Below, one piece after another: positions 60,005 through 64,000 of a stretch of 64,000 bases of DNA. The stretch's first letter is position 1; each line of letters starts with the position of its first letter. Position numbers and translations under genes: made by a program. The stretch lies in NCBI GenBank assembly GCA_051004015.1, contig JBPCKT010000149.1:14802-78801 (forward strand). The letters are read 5' to 3'. This DNA is from SXOA01 sp051004015 (GTDB lineage: Bacteria > Planctomycetota > Planctomycetia > Pirellulales > Pirellulaceae). The notes beneath the pieces were generated by a model, which did no database searches, was not told the origin of the DNA, and saw only the letters and a program-made list of their open reading frames with translations.

Positions 60005-60879
60005 TCACCGACCAATTGACGCACCAGCGTCCCGACACCTTCGAACCGCACATCCTCGACGACGATTCGCTCGCCCCGCTGGAGGCCATCGCCCGGGCCG
60101 AGGCCCTCCTCGACCGCGCCGAAGTCCTCACCCGCCTCCTGGCCGATGACGATGGCTATGAGCCGGCCGAGCTGAATTTCGAATTGCCGTTCCGCTTCAA
60201 GCTCTCGGTGGTCATTCCCGTCTACAACGAGGAGCGGACCATCAGCCGCGTGCTGGCCCGGGTGAAGGCCCTGCCGCTCAACACCGAGGTCATCGTCATC
60301 AACGATTGCAGCACGGACGGCACGAAGAAGGTCCTGGACGATCTCGCCTTCCCCCTGCGGCTGGAGGTGATCCATATGCCGATGAACCAGGGCAAGGGGG
60401 CGGCGCTCCGGACGGGGTTCCGGCACGCCACCGGGGACATCGTCGCCGTGCAGGACGCCGATCTGGAATACGACCCGCGGGACATCCTGCCGCTCCTCCA
60501 GCCGATCCTCGCCAAGGAGGCCGACGTGGTCTACGGCTCGCGGTTCCTCACCCAGAAGCCCAAACACTCGTCACTGCTGCATCGGCTGGGGAATGGAATT
60601 TTGACCGGCACGTCGAACTTGCTGACCGGGCTGAAACTGACCGACATGGAAACCTGCTACAAGGTCTTCCGCCGCGACGTCCTCTCGAAATTCGAAATCC
60701 AGCAGAACCGCTTTGGCTTCGAGCCCGAAGTGACCGCCAAGCTCGCCCGCCGCAAATGCCGTATCGTCGAGCGTCCCATCCACTACGCCGCCCGCAGCTA
60801 CGCCGAGGGAAAAAAGATCGGCGTCAAGGACCTCTGCAACGCCATCTGGTGCATCGTGCGGTACGGAATCGCGGACTAG
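60001..60879 (+). CDS. Glycosyltransferase family 2 (DPM1/DPG-like)
   Basis: 292 residues. About 70 polar residues lead to the GT-A domain: LSVVIPVYNEERTISRVLARVK, VIVINDCSTDGTKKVL, MPMNQGKGAALRTGFRHATGDIVAVQDADLEYDPRDI (Asp-x-Asp), YGSRFLTQKP, and the ending typical of dolichyl-phosphate-type transferases with FGFEPEVTAKLARRKCRIVERPI and YAARSYAEGKKIGVKDL. It would transfer a sugar from a nucleotide donor to a lipid or glycan acceptor. ATG overlaps the membrane protein stop. Acceptor unknown. Confidence 0.92.
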   Translation: MITDQLTHQRPDTFEPHILDDDSLAPLEAIARAEALLDRAEVLTRLLADDDGYEPAELNFELPFRFKLSVVIPVYNEERTISRVLARVKALPLNTEVIVINDCSTDGTKKVLDDLAFPLRLEVIHMPMNQGKGAALRTGFRHATGDIVAVQDADLEYDPRDILPLLQPILAKEADVVYGSRFLTQKPKHSSLLHRLGNGILTGTSNLLTGLKLTDMETCYKVFRRDVLSKFEIQQNRFGFEPEVTAKLARRKCRIVERPIHYAARSYAEGKKIGVKDLCNAIWCIVRYGIAD

Positions 60880-60881
60880 AA

Positions 60882-60955
60882 GCAGCCGGAGGCAAACTGC
60901 CTCCGGGTCTACCTCGCTGTGCAGGTAAACCCGGAAGTCGTTGACTTCCGGCTGC
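60882..60955. repeat. Cruciform-type palindromic repeat after the glycosyltransferase
   Basis: Outer arms GCAGCCGG (60882-60889) and CCGGCTGC (60948-60955); inner hairpins GGAGGCA/TGCCTCC (60888-60904) and GGAAGTC/GACTTCC (about 60932-60948). Same overall architecture as the in-gene repeat at 3502-3558. It directly follows the gene and may act as terminator. Confidence 0.75.
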
Positions 60956-61442
60956 CTCGTCCACCCTCCACTCCCTTAACCCTTCCGCCGTCCTCTTCGC
61001 CTTGATGCGCGCGATAAGCGGCGTACCACCCTCCGATTATACAGGTTTTGAGGTTCCCGTTTTCGCGCCCGTGTATCAGCGCCCCGCGCACAACTCCTTA
61101 TCCCCGCGCGACTTCCGCCGCAGCCTCACGTGCCTCACTCGATACACGGCCCGTTTTCTTAATACACCCGAAACCCCGCTATTCCGGGGGATGTATCAGC
61201 GATTTGATAAGCTGTTTTTCACAAACAGTTACACAATCGCACATCCTCTTAACGGCACATTATCTTCCCTTACAACCAAATTGTCAAAGAGCTAACCGTC
61301 GGAGTCCCGCCTTCCGGCGGTCCCCCACTGAACACTGAACACTGAACACTGAAAACTGAACACTTCCCGCCCCGCCCCGCCCTCGCGCGGAGCTCCGCCC
61401 CTTGTTTCCCTATTATACAGAATGGCACTTCTGCCTAAGTGT
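60956..61442. other. Intergenic region with GTATCA words and heptamer array
   Basis: No gene seen in 487 bp. GTATCAGCG occurs at 61073 and 61193, GATACA at 61141, and AT-rich stretches at 61200-61290. A heptamer array GAACACT x3, GAAAACT, GAACACT lies at 61330-61364. The GTATCA words recall the intergenic region at 12330-12943. Confidence 0.5.
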
Positions 61443-61568
61443 CTAGTACTTTCGGTGGGGTAGGCTTCCAGCCTGCCCAGAACCGCCCCGTCTTCGCCCC
61501 AACGGGTACCCCGCGGCCAGGGCCACGATCACCGTCACCAGCAGCAGGTCGCGGATAGAGAATTTCAT
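61443..61568 (-). pseudogene. Truncated copy of the MKFSIRDLLL-type membrane protein
   Basis: 41 codons beginning MKFSIRDLLLVTVIVALAAG, the same as the start of the gene at 63198-63527, then ending in GSGQAGSLPHRKY, which is encoded by the dispersed repeat at 61458-61478. The membrane helix is kept but the rest of the domain is lost. Repeat insertion or recombination at the 3-end is the likely cause. Confidence 0.7.
61458..61478. repeat. Dispersed repeat, copy 2 (GTAGGCTTCCAGCCTGCC)
   Basis: Identical over 21 bp to the copy at 10792-10813. It lies in the 3-end of the truncated gene at 61443-61568 and may have caused its truncation. Confidence 0.7.
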
Positions 61569-61595
61569 GGGGCTAGGGGAGTAGGCCCGTGAGGC

Positions 61596-62858
61596 CTAAT
61601 CATTCCAGTCGTGTTCAAAGCCGACATCGTCCAATAGCTTGAGGGCGCGGATTTTTGTGCCGTTCTCTGAGTTGTAGATCACGAACTCTGAGCCGCCTAC
61701 GAGGAGTGTTTTGCTGTCCGGTGAAAAGCCGAGCATGTGTCCCCACTCGGCGAGCTTGATCCTGGCGATTCCTTCGCCCGTGTTCATGTCGTAGACACCC
61801 AGTTCTGGCACATCCTCAACATTTTCGCCTGACTCGATCGCCAGACGGCCGTTGTCCGGACTGATGATGGCCCTACGTGCGGTTACTGGGTGGCTCTTTA
61901 CTTCGCTGGTCACCTTTCCAGATTCGAGGTCCCAAAACTTGATTACGCGTTCATCCAACGGAATCACGGCGACTCTCCTACCATCGTGAGTCCACGCGGC
62001 AACCCAAATAGATTTCAATCCGTGCGGAATGCTCTGAACGACTCTGCCTGACTTGAGGTCCGTCAGTATGGCCCTCTTTGAATCGAAAGATGCGAGCGCT
62101 CCGTTGGAAGTGTAACGATGCGCTCCGTCCCTTGCGACCCTTCCGATCTCGCGTCCGTCGCTCGTGTTGTAGAGTACTCCTTGGCTCGAGTTGTTGAGCA
62201 GACTGGCTCCGCCTTTGAAGTAAACAAAGGAACGCCCGTTAGGTGAAAAATGCAGTGTGTCCTGATCAGGTCTGCCGTATTCGTCGAGCTTTGCTTTGAC
62301 AAGTTGGTGTCCTGTGAAAGTGTCCCAGACAACGGCATCGAACTGATAAAACTCGCCAGGCCGTTGGCTGAAGGTGACTATGCGCTTTCCATCAGGACTG
62401 AATTCTCCAGCGACCTCCCCATTAAAGATATCCCTGTCCCGGCCAGTCGCCAGGTTCCAAAGAATGGTGCGGGTGTCTTTCGATTTGTAGTTTGTCATAC
62501 CTCCTGGGCCCATCCAGGAGCTGCTGAGGGCGTGGTTACCGTCGGGGCTGAACTGAACGGCTTTGATCCGCTCTTTGTGCCCTTTCATCCTGTGGAGCAA
62601 CTTGCCGGTCGTGGCGTCCCATAGGCAGATGTACTTGCCGACGTGCCCGAGAATCCGCTTGCCGTCGTAGTCCCAACCCCGGCTCGGCCTTTCAATGCTC
62701 TGCTTCCATTGCTCCGGTTCGTTTGAAACCGGTTGGCCTAACAGCGGCTGGCCGGATACACCGATGCACAGAATAAGTCCGGCTAGGGCCAAGCCGCCTC
62801 TCCGCGTTGGTTTCACACACATACTTTCACATGGACGGTCTATAGTGCGTTCAGCCAT
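61596..62858 (-). CDS. WD40-repeat protein, secreted or membrane-linked
   Basis: 420 residues from ATG 62858 with GAGGAG 8 bases upstream. N-terminal hydrophobic leader GGLALAGLILCIGVSGQPLL, then WD40-type repeats (KLLHRMKGHKERIKAVQFSPDGNHALSS; ILWNLATGRDRDIF; VIKFWDLESGKVTSEVKSHPVTARRAIISPDNGRLAIES). An alternative start at 62897 gives a fusion that begins MKFSIHDL, the start of the MKFSIRDL family, in the same frame. That suggests the WD40 gene was inserted into a copy of that gene. Scaffold or beta-propeller role only. Confidence 0.82.
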   Translation of the reverse strand: MAERTIDRPCESMCVKPTRRGGLALAGLILCIGVSGQPLLGQPVSNEPEQWKQSIERPSRGWDYDGKRILGHVGKYICLWDATTGKLLHRMKGHKERIKAVQFSPDGNHALSSSWMGPGGMTNYKSKDTRTILWNLATGRDRDIFNGEVAGEFSPDGKRIVTFSQRPGEFYQFDAVVWDTFTGHQLVKAKLDEYGRPDQDTLHFSPNGRSFVYFKGGASLLNNSSQGVLYNTSDGREIGRVARDGAHRYTSNGALASFDSKRAILTDLKSGRVVQSIPHGLKSIWVAAWTHDGRRVAVIPLDERVIKFWDLESGKVTSEVKSHPVTARRAIISPDNGRLAIESGENVEDVPELGVYDMNTGEGIARIKLAEWGHMLGFSPDSKTLLVGGSEFVIYNSENGTKIRALKLLDDVGFEHDWND

Positions 62859-62893
62859 TTTATCAACTCCTCGAAGGTCGTGGATGGAGAATT

Positions 62894-63142
62894 TCATGGC
62901 TTGGGAAACAACTCGCGTGGCGATTCGTTTACGGTGCTCCAGGGTCTTAACATTGCCCATCGGTATTCGTTGGCAATTTGCGTGTGACTCCAATACCCTT
63001 CAAAGTCTGTCGCTCCTTCGTCGAGTATAGCCGCCTCCCGCTCGTGGTACGCAGCCATTCGCCGCAGGTACTCGATTCTGCCGCCAAGCACCACGCAAAC
63101 CAGCGTGACCACGATCATCAGGCTCCGCAGGCTGTACTTCAT
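62894..63142 (-). CDS. Small membrane protein, MKYSLRSL family, copy 2
   Basis: 82 residues. MKYSLRSLMIVVTLVCVVLGGRIEYLRRMAAYHEREA is one membrane helix with a charged tail, then an ANEYRWAMLRPW segment. It is a paralogue of the product of 63524-63775. Its stop TGA overlaps an ATG that opens MKFSIHDL in frame with the WD40 gene (ATGA, 62894-62897). Function unknown. Confidence 0.75.
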   Translation of the reverse strand: MKYSLRSLMIVVTLVCVVLGGRIEYLRRMAAYHEREAAILDEGATDFEGYWSHTQIANEYRWAMLRPWSTVNESPRELFPKP

Positions 63143-63197
63143 GGGCTACTTCTTTAGCGGATTTGGGGCGGGTGCGGAAAAGTTGGGCAGATGCTCG

Positions 63198-63527
63198 TCA
63201 GAACCGCCGATGCTCTTCAAGCAGGAATGGGTGAATCTGTTTTTTCCAGACGAGAACGATGATGAGGATGCAGGCTCCCACAAGACAAATGCCTATTGCG
63301 TAACCGGTAGCCGGGTGGAGGCCGTGCCTACGGGCGATTTGATTCGCGTTCGGTGACGGCCTATTTCGCCAGTCTGGGTCGGCTTTGTCTAGCATCGCCC
63401 GCAAATGGTCAGCGGTGGCAAGAGTCTGCGAGTGTGTCCACGCCAGTTGAGATCGGTCCGCCCACCATGCCGCCAGTATGGCCACAATCACCGTCACCAG
63501 CAGCAGGTCGCGGATGGAGAATTTCAT
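63198..63527 (-). CDS. Small membrane protein, MKFSIRDLLL family
   Basis: 109 residues from ATG 63527. Two hydrophobic segments: MKFSIRDLLLVTVIVAILAAWWADR at the start and YAIGICLVGACILIIVLVWK near the end, with a soluble middle part. MKFSIRDLLLxTxxVAxxxGW proteins are frequent in planctomycetes, often in tandem arrays. The ATG overlaps the stop of the 63524 gene (ATGA). A truncated copy lies at 61443-61568. Confidence 0.78.
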   Translation of the reverse strand: MKFSIRDLLLVTVIVAILAAWWADRSQLAWTHSQTLATADHLRAMLDKADPDWRNRPSPNANQIARRHGLHPATGYAIGICLVGACILIIVLVWKKQIHPFLLEEHRRF

Positions 63528-63775
63528 GGGTTGGGCTCCTCGACGATTGTCCAAGGACGCCACATAGCCGCCCTGTATTCTTCAGCTTTCACGTCGTTAA
63601 GTAGTCTATACCCTTTGGCGTTAGCGCCTTCGATAAGAGCTGAATTCCAAGCCCTGCCTGAATCCGCTGCGCGCTCGTGGAATTCCGCCCACCGCCGCAG
63701 ATACTCGATTCTGCCGCCGAGCAGAACACAAACCAGCGTGACCTCGATCATCAGGCTTCGCAGGCTGTACTTCAT
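63524..63775 (-). CDS. Small membrane protein, MKYSLRSL family, copy 1
   Basis: 83 residues from ATG 63775. One membrane helix in MKYSLRSLMIEVTLVCVLLGGRIEYLRRWAEFHERAAD and a C-terminal YRAAMWRPWTIVEE, closely parallel to the product of 62894-63142 (MKYSLRSLM, IEYLRR, MLRPW). It is the first gene of a two-gene unit with the MKFSIRDLLL gene. Function unknown. Confidence 0.78.
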   Translation of the reverse strand: MKYSLRSLMIEVTLVCVLLGGRIEYLRRWAEFHERAADSGRAWNSALIEGANAKGYRLLNDVKAEEYRAAMWRPWTIVEEPNP

Positions 63776-64000
63776 GGGGGCATTGCCAAACATGTCAATG
63801 AAGCCGCCAACAAGGTTAGCGCCAAGAATGCGGCACTTCGTGAAGACCTTCATTTTGCCCGGAGATTGAATTGGATGTCAGGGGGCGGATTAAATGCAGC
63901 CAGTCGGGGGCAGAATTAGCAGCCTGGGTTTAGATGCTTGAATAATCGTTAATGACGCTAGGTTTGGCAAGCCTCTGCAGGTTGGTCCGTTCCTTTTTTC
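63776..64000. other. Window end, no gene recognised
   Basis: The last 225 bp hold no open frame with a convincing start or family. The sequence is not noticeably repeated inside the window. A gene starting beyond the window could have its promoter here. Confidence 0.45.

Overview
The window reads as chromosomal DNA of a planctomycete, most like the Gemmatales/Gemmataceae; species cannot be fixed from this sequence alone. The basis is a dense set of gene families typical of Planctomycetota: three DUF1501 proteins with twin-arginine-like leaders, a DUF1549/DUF1553 protein and a WD40 protein with cytochrome-c type CxxCH motifs, a secreted DUF1559-type protein, three ECF sigma factors, three large membrane-anchored Ser/Thr kinases (one carrying SUMF1-type domains), several TIM-barrel sugar isomerases with a Gfo/Idh/MocA dehydrogenase, and many small toxin-antitoxin-like pairs. 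GC is high overall, with a few AT-rich intergenic islands. No rRNA, tRNA or CRISPR array was recognised.

Layout. 1-6046: 3-truncated DUF1501 gene, purH, two unknown genes, a small membrane protein and an MFS transporter. 6317-10772: ECF sigma factor, overlapping membrane protein (possible anti-sigma) and two secreted proteins. 10874-12329: PfpI-like protein and an RHH/PIN toxin-antitoxin pair with a visible operator. 12944-17207: a Ser/Thr kinase with a haem-type (Tll0287-like) sensor overlapping an ECF sigma gene, divergent from a twin-arginine secreted protein. 17282-20894: sugar epimerase, AcpH-like protein and a ParE-type pair, all overlapping by 4 bp, then a Gfo/Idh/MocA oxidoreductase. 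20936-25938: an accessory island with repeats, an S23/IVS four-helix protein, a D12 adenine methylase, a large GHKL ATPase, and a PIN gene cut off at the ATPase boundary.

26141-29554: sugar isomerase, cupin protein and a CBS-domain protein. 29757-41084: a kinase with a DFN motif, WD40/cytochrome protein, two small paralogues, DUF4272, DUF1549/1553, a second ParE-type pair and DUF1501, mostly one minus-strand gene train. 41891-50657: a histone-H1-like protein, a very large kinase with four SUMF1-type domains split by a one-base insertion, an ECF sigma factor and trpE. 50815-57964: mcsA-mcsB, a small basic protein, HAD phosphatase, a secreted HEAT-like protein, DUF1501, a membrane protein and a MoxR-like ATPase. 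58157-60879: a polytopic membrane protein overlapping a family-2 glycosyltransferase. 61443-63775: a tandem array of two small membrane-protein families, with truncated copies and an inserted WD40 gene.

Two themes stand out. First, the GHKL ATPase plus D12 methylase pair sits where a PIN toxin gene is interrupted and has the look of a defence or restriction-like module of the prokaryotic MORC type. Second, short tandem arrays with a strict 7-bp period (at least seven different unit sequences) are scattered through the window, often in inverted arms around small genes and often supplying the stop or start codon of the neighbouring gene; they resemble the heptamer repeats known from cyanobacteria.
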